This document shows positions 1 to 10,567 of a DNA stretch of 37,007 nucleotides, piece after piece. Source of the stretch: Desulfobacteraceae bacterium (lineage in GTDB: Bacteria > Desulfobacterota > Desulfobacteria > Desulfobacterales > Desulfosalsimonadaceae); the NCBI GenBank assembly GCA_011389515.1, contig JAABUA010000031.1:1-37007 (forward strand), written 5' to 3'. Each line of letters begins with the position of its first letter. Within the stretch, counting starts at the first letter, position 1. The translations under genes were made by a program, and so were the position numbers. The notes beneath the pieces were generated by a model. That model did not search any database and had not been told where the DNA came from. It worked only from the letters and a program-made list of their open reading frames with translations.

Positions 1-2238
1 CTGCCCTGCACGACACATGAATTTCTCTGCAGTGAAGCGGGCGTAGAGGTTATAAAGAAAGATATCGAGGAAAAAGGGACCAACAACCTGGTCATCGCCG
101 CCTGTTCCCGAAGGGTCAATTACAATACCTTCAAATTCGACGGCTGCGTGGTTGAACGGGTCAACCTCCGGGAAGGGGTTGTCTGGAGCCATCCGCGGGA
201 TCAGTTTCCCGCACTGACCGAAGAAGAAAAAGAAGACGAGGACAAGTTCGACCGGGTACAGATGATGGCCGAGGATTATGTCCGCATGGGCATGGCGCGG
301 GTCGAAAAAGTCAAGGATGTTGAACCGTATAAACTGGAAACTCTCCACAAGAGAATCCTTGTTATCGGCGGTGGTGTCACCGGTATGTCCGCTGCACTCG
401 ATGCGGTAGCAACGGGCTATGAGGTGATGATCGTGGAGAAGGAAGACGCGATTGGCGGCCACAGTGCCAAGTGGCGTAAACAGACGCCGGTCAACCCCCC
501 GTATGACAAGCTGATCCCGCCTAAAGCGCCGAGTCTGATCAAAGCAGTAGAAGCCAACCCGAAAATAGAGGTACGCACCGGTGCGGTAGTGGCCCGTATT
601 GCCGGCGAACCGGGCAATTTTACTGTTACCTTGAAAAAACCGGGCGAAAAGATCGAGTTTGACGTGCCGTATCCGCTCCCCGAAGAAATGCGGGTGGATG
701 AAAACGGCAAGGAACTTGAACATGAAGCGCTCATTGAAAAGTACAAAGAATACAACGAGGGGCGTCGCGACATCCTGACGCTGGACCCCAACGGGGAAAG
801 CTTCGGCGCGGTCATCCTTGCCGCCGGCTGGCGTCCCTATGAACCGAAAGCGGATGAATTCGCCAATCTCGGTTGGGGAAATGCGGACGTAATCACGAAC
901 TACCAGTTTGAGGAGCTCGCCGCAAAAGGGAAAGTGACCCGGCCATCTGACGGAAAAGAGGCGAAAAACGTCGTTTTTATCCAGAGTCCCGGAAACGGCA
1001 CGGACGGGGATTTCCCCTACACCGGCGCGGTGACGTCCATGGTGGCCCTCAAGCAGGCAAAATATGTGCGCGATGATTATGCGGATGCCAATGCCTATAT
1101 CATTTATCAGCATATGCGGACCACCGGCCTTTCGGAATACCTGTACAAGGAATTGCAGCAGGACCCGGGTGTTTTCATGACCAAGGGAGAAGTGACCGCC
1201 GTGGAATCCAAGGGGGGAAAGCTTGCCGTTGACGTGAGCAATACCCTGATCGGTAAGGAAATCCAGCTCAATGCCGACCTGGTGGTACTAGGAACCGGTA
1301 TGATGCCGGCGACCTATGATGATCCCACCGTGAACCTGGCATACCGTCAGGGGCCCGGATTCCGTGACAATCAGATATTCGATCGCTATGCGGATTCGAA
1401 CTTCATCTGCTTCCCTTACGAAACCCAGCGGACAGGAATTTATGCCGCCGGCTGTGTGCGGCGCGGACTGAATATCGAGGAATCCATGGAAGATGCGACC
1501 GGTGCCGCTCTTAAGTCCATCCAGTGCCTGGAATCGGTAAACCGGGGCGTATCTGTTCATCCCCGTTCCGGTGATATGACATTTCCGGATTTCTTTTTTC
1601 AACGATGTACCCAGTGCAAGCGTTGTACGGATGAATGCCCCTTCGGCGCCATCGATGACGATGAAAAAGGCACGCCCAAGCCGAATCCGGCGCGATGTCG
1701 CCGTTGCGGCACATGTATGGGTGCCTGCCCGGAACGTATCATCAACTTTGCCGATTACAGCATCGATACCATAGGGTCGCAGGTGAAGGCGATCCATGTT
1801 CCCTCTGAAGATGATTTTGACGAGCCGCCGTTCAGAATTCTGGGCCTGGTATGTGAAAATGACGCGTATCCGGCACTGGATATTGTCGGGCTCCAGAAAA
1901 AATCATTTTCAGCGGATGTTCGCCTGATTCCGGTAAGGTGTCTCGGGTCGGTCAACGTCATCTGGATCAAGGATGCCCTTTCCCAGGGAATGGACGGCGT
2001 TTTTCTTTTGGGCTGCAAGCATGGAGACGATTACCAGTGTCACTTTGTCAAGGGCAGCGAACTGGCCAGCATCCGAATGAAAAAGATCGGCGAGGCCCTG
2101 TCGAGTCTTGCGCTTGAAGAAGAACGAGTGGCACAGTTTGAAGTAGCCATCGACGATTATGACAGGATACCCAAAATTATCAATGATTTCGTCGAAGAAG
2201 TGGAAGGGCTTGGCCCCAACCCGTTCAAGGGATTCTAA
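1..2238 (+). CDS. qmoB: Quinone-interacting membrane-bound oxidoreductase subunit B (QmoB), 5' end missing
   Basis: QmoB is the cytoplasmic HdrA-like flavin and iron-sulfur subunit of the Qmo complex, which links the quinone pool to APS reductase in sulfate reducers. The frame is open from base 1 and gives 745 residues before the stop. From family length, only about 35-45 N-terminal residues lie upstream of the window. Visible parts are an FAD-binding glycine motif (GGGVTGMSAALDA, near base 367), two ferredoxin-type [4Fe-4S] motifs (CTQCKRCTDECP and CRRCGTCMGACP, about 1606-1740), and a C-terminal MvhD/HdrA-type domain with cysteines in VRCLG and LLGCKHG (about 1840-2100). A GTG at 148 is internal, not the start, because homologous HdrA-like sequence precedes it. 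qmoC follows on the same strand 119 bp later, which supports QmoB rather than a heterodisulfide reductase subunit. Confidence 0.93.
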   Translation: MPCTTHEFLCSEAGVEVIKKDIEEKGTNNLVIAACSRRVNYNTFKFDGCVVERVNLREGVVWSHPRDQFPALTEEEKEDEDKFDRVQMMAEDYVRMGMARVEKVKDVEPYKLETLHKRILVIGGGVTGMSAALDAVATGYEVMIVEKEDAIGGHSAKWRKQTPVNPPYDKLIPPKAPSLIKAVEANPKIEVRTGAVVARIAGEPGNFTVTLKKPGEKIEFDVPYPLPEEMRVDENGKELEHEALIEKYKEYNEGRRDILTLDPNGESFGAVILAAGWRPYEPKADEFANLGWGNADVITNYQFEELAAKGKVTRPSDGKEAKNVVFIQSPGNGTDGDFPYTGAVTSMVALKQAKYVRDDYADANAYIIYQHMRTTGLSEYLYKELQQDPGVFMTKGEVTAVESKGGKLAVDVSNTLIGKEIQLNADLVVLGTGMMPATYDDPTVNLAYRQGPGFRDNQIFDRYADSNFICFPYETQRTGIYAAGCVRRGLNIEESMEDATGAALKSIQCLESVNRGVSVHPRSGDMTFPDFFFQRCTQCKRCTDECPFGAIDDDEKGTPKPNPARCRRCGTCMGACPERIINFADYSIDTIGSQVKAIHVPSEDDFDEPPFRILGLVCENDAYPALDIVGLQKKSFSADVRLIPVRCLGSVNVIWIKDALSQGMDGVFLLGCKHGDDYQCHFVKGSELASIRMKKIGEALSSLALEEERVAQFEVAIDDYDRIPKIINDFVEEVEGLGPNPFKGF

Positions 2239-2253
2239 TAAACGAAACAATAT

Positions 2254-2285
2254 GTCCCCGGCCCTGCAAATGGCCGGCCGGGGGC
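2254..2285 (+). other. GC-rich hairpin between qmoB and qmoC
   Basis: An inverted repeat with arms CCCCGGCC (2256-2263) and GGCCGGGG (2276-2283) can be extended by two further pairs and encloses a 12-nt loop. No run of T follows it, so it does not look like a terminator. It may be an mRNA processing or stability element that lets qmoB and qmoC be expressed at different levels; that role is inference. Confidence 0.5.
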
Positions 2286-2357
2286 ATCACCATGCGAATA
2301 TGCACCAATGGATATGGATAAAAAATACGGCAAATAGCCTGTTTAGGAGGTTTGATC

Positions 2358-3524
2358 ATGTCTGAAAGATTCCTGATTCAGCCAGATGTTGAATTTGTAA
2401 AGGATATACGGGCGCTCGGCGGTGAGACGCTCAAAAAATGTTATCAGTGTGCAACCTGTTCGGTGGCATGCCCAATCGCCCCTGACAACAAGCCGTTTCC
2501 CAGAAAGGAAATGATCGCCGCATCCTGGGGGCTCAAGGATAAGCTGGTTTGCAGCCCCGATGTCTGGCTGTGCCACAATTGCGGCGATTGCAGTGCGCAA
2601 TGCCCCAGGGGCGCCAATCCCGGTGACGTGATGGCAGCCATCCGCGCCAAGGCGATTGAGCATTACGCGGTGCCGAAATCCGTCTCAAAAGCGCTCAATG
2701 ATCCCAAAATGCTCCCTTTCCTTGCGATCCTCCCCGCGATTGTTTTTCTCGTTGTGGGATTGGGGTTAAAGGTTTTTGGTGTTAACTGGCTCAATTTTTC
2801 CCCGGAGCTCAACGAGGCCGGGCAAATCGCCCATGGCAATTTTTTTGCCCACTGGATGGTTGACCTTATTTTTATCCCCCTTTCCATCTGGGCGGTAGCC
2901 ATTTTTGCCTTGGCCCTTAAGCGTTTCATTGCAGATATTCATGCAAATGCGCTTGAGGAAGGGAAAACGAAAAAAGAGAAAATAGAGCTTAAACCTTTTC
3001 TCACTTCCGTGGTCCGGGTTATCCCCGACATCCTGAAGCACAAGAAATTTTCACAGTGCGGTGAAAACAACAACCGTGCCACTCCGCACATGATGGTCCT
3101 GTTTTCCTTTATCGCCCTTGCCTTTGTAACGGGTTTCTTTTTTATTTACCTTTACGGACTGGGCATTCACGGACCCTATTCCCAGTTGAATCCGGTCAAG
3201 ATCCTTGCCAACATTGCGGGTATCGCCCTTATCATCGGCGGTATCATGCTCTATAAGCAGCGTCTGGACAAAACGGATGAAGTGTCAACCTATAAGGACT
3301 GGTATTTGCTCGGGATCGTCATCGGGCTTGGCGTTACCGGCATGCTTTCCCAGTTTACCCGGCTGGCCGGGTTTGAATTTCTGACATACCTGATGTATTT
3401 CATCCATCTGATGTTTGTTTTTCATTTGTTCGCATTCCTGCCGTTTTCCAAGCTGGCCCACCTGGTTTATCGTACCGTGGCCATGGCGTACAATGATTAC
3501 TCAGAGCGCGAAGTGAAGAACTAA
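2358..3524 (+). CDS. qmoC: Quinone-interacting membrane-bound oxidoreductase subunit C (QmoC)
   Basis: QmoC is the membrane subunit of the Qmo complex. It joins an HdrC-like iron-sulfur domain to an HdrE/NarI-like haem b membrane domain that exchanges electrons with the quinone pool. The 388-residue product has two [4Fe-4S] motifs: C28-C31-C34-C38P and C72-C75-C78-C82P. Several hydrophobic segments follow from about residue 117 to the C-terminus. Histidines in or next to them (AHWMVDL, TPHMMVL, YFIHLMFVFH, LAHLVYR) are plausible haem b ligands. The ATG at 2358 was chosen because a perfect AGGAGG (2345-2350) lies 7 nt upstream; a TTG two codons earlier in the same frame is less likely. It is co-directional with qmoB and followed by a terminator, so it appears to be the last gene of the qmo operon. 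Confidence 0.95.
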   Translation: MSERFLIQPDVEFVKDIRALGGETLKKCYQCATCSVACPIAPDNKPFPRKEMIAASWGLKDKLVCSPDVWLCHNCGDCSAQCPRGANPGDVMAAIRAKAIEHYAVPKSVSKALNDPKMLPFLAILPAIVFLVVGLGLKVFGVNWLNFSPELNEAGQIAHGNFFAHWMVDLIFIPLSIWAVAIFALALKRFIADIHANALEEGKTKKEKIELKPFLTSVVRVIPDILKHKKFSQCGENNNRATPHMMVLFSFIALAFVTGFFFIYLYGLGIHGPYSQLNPVKILANIAGIALIIGGIMLYKQRLDKTDEVSTYKDWYLLGIVIGLGVTGMLSQFTRLAGFEFLTYLMYFIHLMFVFHLFAFLPFSKLAHLVYRTVAMAYNDYSEREVKN

Positions 3525-3542
3525 ACTGGAATAAACGCATTC

Positions 3543-3584
3543 AAAAAAAAGGGGACGCCGGGGTTCATCCGGGTCCCTTTTTTT
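3543..3584 (+). terminator. Intrinsic terminator after qmoC
   Basis: An A-run is followed by GGGGAC and CCGG, a short loop, then CCGGGTCCC and seven Ts. The A and T tracts pair with each other, so the structure could work in both directions. It lies 19 bp after the qmoC stop and ends the qmo transcription unit. Confidence 0.85.
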
Positions 3585-3585
3585 A

Positions 3586-3618
3586 TTGCAAACAGACAAG
3601 GGTGAGGTCATATATAAC
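3586..3618 (+). promoter_or_regulatory. Possible promoter with a tandem TATATAACC repeat
   Basis: Directly after the qmoC terminator, TTGCAA (3586-3591) is followed after 19 bp by TATATA (3611-3616). That A/T stretch belongs to two exact tandem copies of TATATAACC (3611-3628). The 19-bp spacing is long for a sigma-70 site, so this is tentative. It is the best candidate for driving the gene at 3677. Confidence 0.35.
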
Positions 3619-3676
3619 CTATATAACCGGCCTTATCACATAGAAACAGGCCATTTACAGCAGAAGGTCAAAAGCA

Positions 3677-6265
3677 ATGTCTTATCTTTCACGCGTGAGT
3701 ACCGGCTGGGACAGTCTGGATGTGATCATCGATCATTTGCGCCGGGGGGACAATGTCGTATGGCAGGTCGACGCCATGGAGGATTACCAGCGGCTGGCCT
3801 CCCTTTTTGTTAAAAACGCCCTGGCAGCCGGCGAAAAAGTAATCTACATACGTTTCGCCCGCCACATGCCGATTCTGGAAGAAGATGAAAAAATAACCAC
3901 CTACAGGCTCAAGACCGAAAGCGGGTTCGAGTCGTTTTCAACGGAGGTCCATGCCATTGTCACGCGGGAGGGCAGGGATGCTTTCTACGTCTTTGACATG
4001 CTCTCAGACTTGCTTCATGTCTGGGCCACGGACCTGATGATCGGAGATTTTTTTTACATCACGTGCCCGTACCTGTATGAATTGAATACCATTGCTTATT
4101 TCGGCATACAAAGAGACCGGCACTCCTTTAAAGCGATCGCGCGGATCAGGGAAACGACCCAGCTCCTGATCGATGTGTATGCCTACCAATCGAATATCTG
4201 CATCCACCCCATCAAGGTGCAGCACCGCTATTCCCCCACCATGTTTTTCCCCCATATTAAAAAAAAGGAAAAGCTCGAGCCGGTCATCAACTCTGTTGAA
4301 GCCACGGAAATGTTTTCTTACATCTCCAAACGCAGAAAGGTGGGCGCCCATCGGCATCTTGACTATTGGGACCGGTTGTTTATGGAGGCGGAATCCCGAA
4401 AAAATGCGGCTGTTTCCGCCGAGGAAAAACAGGATATGGTGGAGCAGTTGAGCCGCCTTTTGCTGTCACGGGACAAGCGGATCATCGAACTGGTGCGGAA
4501 GTATATGTCCCTGGAGGATTTTCTGGTCATAAAGCAGCGGCTGATCGGAACGGGATTTATCGGGGGAAAATCCCTCGGGATGCTGCTTGCCAGAAAAATT
4601 CTCTTCGAAGAGGAGCCATTTGATGCAAAGGAAATACTCGAAAACCACGATTCTTTTTATATCGGGTCGGATATCTTTTATTCCTACATCGTTCAAAACG
4701 GATGGTGGAAATTGTTCATGGCCCATAAGACGAAGGAGGGTTATTTTTCAAATGCCGCCATTCTTAAGGAAAAAATGCTTTCCGGTACGTTTCCCGATGA
4801 AATCCGGGAGCAGTTTCAGCTTATGCTGGAACATTACGGACAGTCCCCGATCATCGTCCGGTCAAGCAGCCTTCTGGAGGATGCATTCGGCAGCGCCTTT
4901 GCCGGGAAGTATGACAGTTTTTTCTGCGTAAACCAGGGATCGCCGGAACAGCGATACGAATCATTTGAAGAAGCGGTGAAACTTATTTTTGCTTCCGCGA
5001 TGAATGAAGACGCGCTGGTTTACCGCCTCCAACGCGGTCTGGATCAAAACGACGAACAAATGGCCCTCCTGGTGCAGCGGGTTTCGGGTGCATACCACGA
5101 AAACTATTTTTTCCCCGAATTTGCGGGGGTCGGGCTTTCCAGGAATCCCTTTGTCTGGAAAAAAGGGATGGACGAAACGGCGGGAATGCTCAGACTCGTT
5201 TTCGGCCTGGGTACGCGGGCGGTAAACCGCGTAGAAAATGATTATCCAAGGATCGTAGCCTTAGACCAGCCGTTGGTCAAACCCATGTCCGACATGGACC
5301 ATTTGCGAAAATTTTCCCAGCGTTTCGTGGATTTGCTGAAGCTGGATGAAAACGAACTCAGGACAATCTCTCTTTTGGACCTGAAGGAAAAAGTGCGGGA
5401 GCTGCGCCTGGATCTCGCAGGCATAAGGGATTTTGAAGGGGAGGAAGCGCTCAGACGTATGGGGCGTCCGTCAAAAGAGATTTGGGTTCTTACCCTTGAT
5501 AATTTTTTGACGCAAACCCCTTTTGTCGAGGTAATGAAAAAAATGTTGGGATGCCTTGAAAAAAGCTACAATAATCCTGTTGACATTGAATTTACAGTAA
5601 ATTTCAATTATGCTGGCCAAATTCAGGTAAACCTGCTGCAATGCCGGCCTTTTCAGGCGGCAGGCCCGGGCGGGAGTGTGGAAATCCCTGAAAATATAGA
5701 AGCAGAGAAGCTTTTCATCCGCACGGCAGGCGATTTTATGGGGGGGAATGTTTCCCTCCCCATCGCAAGCATCATTTATGTTGACCCCGCGGCGTACATA
5801 TCCCTGTCGGTTTCAGAAAGGTACTCTGTGGCGCGGCTCGTGGGGAAGCTCAACAAGCAATTCGCACACCGGGAGAAAATGCCGACGCTGCTTTTGGGAC
5901 CGGGGCGATGGGGAACCCATTCACCGGAAATGGGAGTGCCGGTGAGGTTTTCGGAAATAAACAACTTTGCCGCCATCGGTGAAATAAGCTATCAGGACGG
6001 CAGCCTGGTGCCGGATTTATCCTTTGGGAGCCACTTCTTTCAGGATCTGATCGAAACCCGGATTTTTTATCTGGCCATATATCCGGAAAAACCGTCCGTG
6101 GTTTTCAACACCCAATGGATGATGGCGCAAAACAACATGCTTGATACGATCGTTTCCGAAGGCCCGTCATATAATGCGGCAATAAAGGTGATGGATACCC
6201 GGCCCATGAATCTGAATTTGCGCGCCGATATTGTAAAGCGCCGGGTGGCTTGTTTTTTTGCGTAA
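3677..6265 (+). CDS. PEP/pyruvate-binding (PEP synthase-type ATP-grasp) protein with N-terminal RecA/KaiC-like region
   Basis: The 862-residue protein has three parts. The N-terminus (about 1-200) begins TGWDSLD and resembles a KaiC/RecA-type fold, but GDNVVWQV stands where a Walker A loop would be; YVFDMLSDL resembles a Walker B strand. The middle (about 290-680) is a PEP synthase/PPDK nucleotide-binding domain: GTGFIGGKSLGM, VRSSSLLEDAFGSAFAGKYD, GVGLSRNPF, DIEFTVNF and LLQCRPF. The last part (about 690-862) contains GPGRWGTHSPEMGVPV and GSHFFQDL, a conserved block I associate with uncharacterised PEP-synthase-like proteins. The phosphohistidine swivel domain and the PEP-binding barrel of true PEP synthase are absent, so it should not catalyse the full reaction. 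Nucleotide binding or phosphotransfer to another partner is possible but inferred. ATG 3677 has AGAAGG 9 nt upstream. The gene sits alone between two terminators. Confidence 0.8.
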   Translation: MSYLSRVSTGWDSLDVIIDHLRRGDNVVWQVDAMEDYQRLASLFVKNALAAGEKVIYIRFARHMPILEEDEKITTYRLKTESGFESFSTEVHAIVTREGRDAFYVFDMLSDLLHVWATDLMIGDFFYITCPYLYELNTIAYFGIQRDRHSFKAIARIRETTQLLIDVYAYQSNICIHPIKVQHRYSPTMFFPHIKKKEKLEPVINSVEATEMFSYISKRRKVGAHRHLDYWDRLFMEAESRKNAAVSAEEKQDMVEQLSRLLLSRDKRIIELVRKYMSLEDFLVIKQRLIGTGFIGGKSLGMLLARKILFEEEPFDAKEILENHDSFYIGSDIFYSYIVQNGWWKLFMAHKTKEGYFSNAAILKEKMLSGTFPDEIREQFQLMLEHYGQSPIIVRSSSLLEDAFGSAFAGKYDSFFCVNQGSPEQRYESFEEAVKLIFASAMNEDALVYRLQRGLDQNDEQMALLVQRVSGAYHENYFFPEFAGVGLSRNPFVWKKGMDETAGMLRLVFGLGTRAVNRVENDYPRIVALDQPLVKPMSDMDHLRKFSQRFVDLLKLDENELRTISLLDLKEKVRELRLDLAGIRDFEGEEALRRMGRPSKEIWVLTLDNFLTQTPFVEVMKKMLGCLEKSYNNPVDIEFTVNFNYAGQIQVNLLQCRPFQAAGPGGSVEIPENIEAEKLFIRTAGDFMGGNVSLPIASIIYVDPAAYISLSVSERYSVARLVGKLNKQFAHREKMPTLLLGPGRWGTHSPEMGVPVRFSEINNFAAIGEISYQDGSLVPDLSFGSHFFQDLIETRIFYLAIYPEKPSVVFNTQWMMAQNNMLDTIVSEGPSYNAAIKVMDTRPMNLNLRADIVKRRVACFFA

Positions 6266-6337
6266 AGCGATGGTGCCCTGCATGCGGGAAAGTAACCTTC
6301 TCTTTTCTCCTTTTCAAAAAATTTTATGGTTTTGATC

Positions 6338-6387
6338 GCGCCCGGCAAAGATTCAGGTGCGCCGTGCCGGGCGCAAAAAGTTTTTTT
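6338..6387 (+). terminator. Intrinsic terminator after the PEP-binding protein gene
   Basis: A perfect 10-bp inverted repeat, GCGCCCGGCA (6338-6347) and TGCCGGGCGC (6365-6374), encloses a 17-nt loop. After five As and a G comes a run of eight Ts. It lies between two convergent genes and reads best on the plus strand. Confidence 0.75.
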
Positions 6388-6431
6388 TGTTTACAGGCGA
6401 TCGAAATGACTCCCCGGGTATCTGCAGCCTG

Positions 6432-7787
<1,356 letters not shown>

Positions 7788-8013
7788 TCATTCGCCTCCT
7801 TAGATGTTTATTTATATGGGTATGTTATATTGATTAATTGAAAAATGATTTTCGCTGTTTTCCGCAATTCACCCGTCAGAAGATACAGGAAAAAGATGAA
7901 CCGGATGAGTTACGGTCTGCAGGCGAAATTGAAAATACGAAAACAGTTTTAGATAAATTACAAAAACAGGAATGTAAACCAAAAAAGTGACTGTTTTTGG
8001 AAAAAAATGATTT

Positions 8014-8382
8014 TCATGAAGTGGAATGATTCTGCCACGGCCATTTTCCGGTCATTTCCATATCAATGGCAAAACTCAGAAAGGTTCGTATGATTACGAT
8101 GACGGCAAGGATGCCGACGCTGGAGAATGTCAACTCAATGGCCACGGTCTTGATGATATCGGCTGCAACCAGAAATTCAAGGCCCAGCAGGATTCCGCGG
8201 GCCAGCTGCATTCGGTATTCCTGGAATATTTTTTCCTGTGTGCCCGATGTAATAAGCAGGTAAAGGTTGTAGCCGGTCGCATGGACCGCAAAGATCATGA
8301 TGATGCCGATTCCCAGAAGTTCAAGAACGGCGATGCTCCATCCCGCCACAGTGACCACCACATTCATTATTTCAATTGTCAT
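8014..8382 (-). CDS. DUF1622 family small membrane protein
   Basis: This 122-residue protein has hydrophobic segments at about residues 13-45 and 88-108. The central motif MQLARGILLGLEFLVAADIIKTV is characteristic of the DUF1622 family, whose function is unknown. It ends in a polar tail after KWPWQN. Upstream, AAAGGGG can serve as a ribosome binding site. It is transcribed away from the short-chain dehydrogenase and is followed by gdhA on the same strand about 225 bp on, so a shared transcript is uncertain. No catalytic residues are apparent; a role as a small integral membrane protein is all the sequence supports. Confidence 0.82.
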   Translation of the reverse strand: MTIEIMNVVVTVAGWSIAVLELLGIGIIMIFAVHATGYNLYLLITSGTQEKIFQEYRMQLARGILLGLEFLVAADIIKTVAIELTFSSVGILAVIVIIRTFLSFAIDMEMTGKWPWQNHSTS

Positions 8383-8513
8383 AGCATGCCCCTTTATGGA
8401 TTCATGTTATAATATACTTTGTTTTCATTGAAGATTCTACTTGCCGTCGTAGTATTTTTCAATCAATTAATTTCAGTGCGACAGTCCGGATGCGATTGCC
8501 AGCGGGATTCACT

Positions 8514-8542
8514 TTGCATTTTTATTGTATTCGAAATAGAAT
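8514..8542 (+). promoter_or_regulatory. Predicted sigma-70 promoter for the short-chain dehydrogenase
   Basis: TTGCAT (8514-8519) and TAGAAT (8537-8542) are separated by exactly 17 bp, and the gene starts about 30 bp downstream. Confidence 0.55.
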
Positions 8543-8573
8543 CAACTGATCATAATCATAATGGAGGCAAAAC

Positions 8574-9314
8574 ATGAGCAAGGCGATTTTTATTACGGGC
8601 GCTTCCTCGGGTATCGGAAAGGCCCTGGCGTTTGAGATGGGTAAAAAGGGCTACCGGCTGGCCCTTACCGCAAGAAGGGAAGACCTGCTGCGGGAAATCA
8701 GTGAGGAAATCAACCGGAAGCATGCGCCCCCCGCAGTTGCGATACGCAGGCTGGACGTGACCCGCTATGATGATGTCTATGCCGTATTTTCGGAAATGGC
8801 TGAAGAAATTGGTGGGATTGATATTGTCTTGGCCAACGCGGGCGTTGGGCTCGGTGAAAAAGTAGGGCGCGGGGATTTTGAAAAGGCAAAACGGACCGTG
8901 GAAGTAAATCTTATCGGCGCCATGGCGACCATGGACGCGGCCGCGGCATATTTTCTGAAAAAAGGGGAAGGGCACATCGTAGGGATTTCGTCGGTTGCCG
9001 CGTTCCGGGGCATGCCGGGCAGTTCGGCCTATTGTTCATCCAAGGCGGGACTGGGCGTCTACATGGAGGCCATGCGCGCGGAGCTGTACCGGAAAAATAT
9101 CGATATCACCGTGTTGTATCCCGGTTTCATAGACACGCCGCTAAACGATATGCTGTCCAGCCGCCCGTTTCTTATCAGCGTTGAGAAGGGGGCCCAAAGT
9201 ATCGCCCGGCTTATTGAAAAAAAGGTCAAATCCTCGACCGTGCCGGTATTTCCGTGGAATATCATTGGCCGATTGCTCAAGATCCTTCCCACCGGAATCA
9301 TTGCCAGGATGTAG
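8574..9314 (+). CDS. Short-chain dehydrogenase/reductase (SDR) family oxidoreductase
   Basis: This 246-residue protein is a classical SDR and should be a soluble NAD(P)-dependent oxidoreductase. It has the cofactor motif TGASSGIG (8-15), the structural motif NAG (88-90), and the catalytic Ser-Tyr-Lys set S140, Y153, K157 (AYCSSKAG). Arginines at R34-R35 after the second strand would favour NADP, an inference from family rules. The sequence does not fix the substrate. GGAGG (8563-8567) lies 6 nt before the ATG. It is a single-gene unit, flanked by a divergent DUF1622 gene upstream and convergent nqrF 15 bp downstream. Confidence 0.93.
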   Translation: MSKAIFITGASSGIGKALAFEMGKKGYRLALTARREDLLREISEEINRKHAPPAVAIRRLDVTRYDDVYAVFSEMAEEIGGIDIVLANAGVGLGEKVGRGDFEKAKRTVEVNLIGAMATMDAAAAYFLKKGEGHIVGISSVAAFRGMPGSSAYCSSKAGLGVYMEAMRAELYRKNIDITVLYPGFIDTPLNDMLSSRPFLISVEKGAQSIARLIEKKVKSSTVPVFPWNIIGRLLKILPTGIIARM

Positions 9315-9329
9315 CAGGCGATGCCCCTG

Positions 9330-10544
9330 TTATGAAAACTCGTCGTATTGGATCATCTCGGGTTCCACCCCGAGGTTGTCTAATGTTTTCCGGACGGCGG
9401 CAATCATAACGGGCGGGCCGCAGAGGTAATATTCGATTTCAGAGGGATCTTCATGGCTTTCAAGGTAATTGTCATTTGCCGCCTGGTGAATGAAACCGGT
9501 CAGGCCGTCCCACTTGTCTTCGGGCAGGGGTTCGGACAGCGCCACGTAATACGAGAAATTGTCGTTCTTTTCGTCAAGTTCGCGAAGTTCTTTGTCATAG
9601 AGCATTTCTTTCCGGCTTCGCGCCCCATACCAGAACGTCATCTTCCGGTCTGTCCTGCGCTCCAGCAGCTGGTCCCGGATCTGGCTTCGCAGGGGCGCCA
9701 TGCCGGCCCCTCCACCGATAAAACACATTTCCTTTGCGGTTTCCGTTACCTTGAAGTCGCCGAAGGGGCCGGAAAGCGTCGCCGTATCTCCCGGCTTCAG
9801 GCTGAACAGGTAGGATGACCCAATGCCGGGGGGGGCGTTTTTCGCATCGGGTGGGGGCATGGCGATCCGGACGGTAAACATGAGCCGCCGGTTTTCCGCC
9901 GGTTCGTTGGCCAGGGAGTAGGCCCGGTAGGCCGGTTCATCGTTGGATACGGACAGCTCCCACAAATTGTAGCGATCCCAGTCCGGTTTGAAGATCTCCT
10001 CTATGGCAAAATCGGCAAAGGAAAGATCATATTCCGGGATGTCGATCTGCATATACTGCCCGGCCGTAAATTCAACGGGCTCTTCCATTTCAATGACCAG
10101 CTCCTTGATATAGGCGCCGATGTTTTTATTGGACGCCACGGTCCCGGAATATTTTTTGATGGAAAAAATTTCCGGCGGGATTTCGATCTTCATATCGCTC
10201 CGGACCTTGAGCTGGCAGGAAAGCCGGATGTTTTCCGCTTTTTCATGGCGGTCCAGGTGCGGAAGTTCCGTGGGCAGGATATCGCCACCCCCCTCGACGA
10301 CGCGGCACTTGCACTGGCCGCACGTACCGGATCCACCACAGGCGGAGGGCAAATAGATTTCGTTTTTTACGAGGGCGCCAAGAAGTGTCGTCCCCATTGG
10401 CACGACAAGGGTATTTTCCTTCTCGTTGTTGATTTCAACGGTCCGGTCGCCTTTCTTGACGATTCTGGCTTCTATGAACAACAGTATCAAGACCAGTATC
10501 AGGATGATGGATGTGAATACCGCAAGACTGGTGATATAAATCAA
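9330..10544 (-). CDS. nqrF: Na+-translocating NADH:quinone oxidoreductase subunit F
   Basis: NqrF is the NADH entry point of the Na+-pumping NADH:quinone reductase. The 404-residue product has an N-terminal membrane anchor (about 3-26). A 2Fe-2S ferredoxin domain follows, with ligands C69, C75, C78 and C110, matching the known spacing. An FAD domain (RAYSLANEP) and an NADH-binding domain (MCFIGGGAGMAPLRSQI and YLCGPPVMIAA) complete it. The start appears to be TTG: AAGGAAG lies a few bases upstream and the anchor begins at once. The gap to nqrE is 106 bp, the largest in this operon, and is mostly filled by a dispersed repeat. A weak start codon and a repeat-containing leader could lower NqrF output relative to the other subunits; this is inference. 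Confidence 0.96.
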   Translation of the reverse strand: MIYITSLAVFTSIILILVLILLFIEARIVKKGDRTVEINNEKENTLVVPMGTTLLGALVKNEIYLPSACGGSGTCGQCKCRVVEGGGDILPTELPHLDRHEKAENIRLSCQLKVRSDMKIEIPPEIFSIKKYSGTVASNKNIGAYIKELVIEMEEPVEFTAGQYMQIDIPEYDLSFADFAIEEIFKPDWDRYNLWELSVSNDEPAYRAYSLANEPAENRRLMFTVRIAMPPPDAKNAPPGIGSSYLFSLKPGDTATLSGPFGDFKVTETAKEMCFIGGGAGMAPLRSQIRDQLLERRTDRKMTFWYGARSRKEMLYDKELRELDEKNDNFSYYVALSEPLPEDKWDGLTGFIHQAANDNYLESHEDPSEIEYYLCGPPVMIAAVRKTLDNLGVEPEMIQYDEFS

Positions 10545-10567
10545 AGCCGCTTCCTTTTTTGTTCTAA

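Noticed and set aside
3677..6265. Phosphoenolpyruvate synthase (ppsA)
   Set aside because: Only the ATP-grasp part is present; the phosphohistidine and PEP-binding domains are missing.
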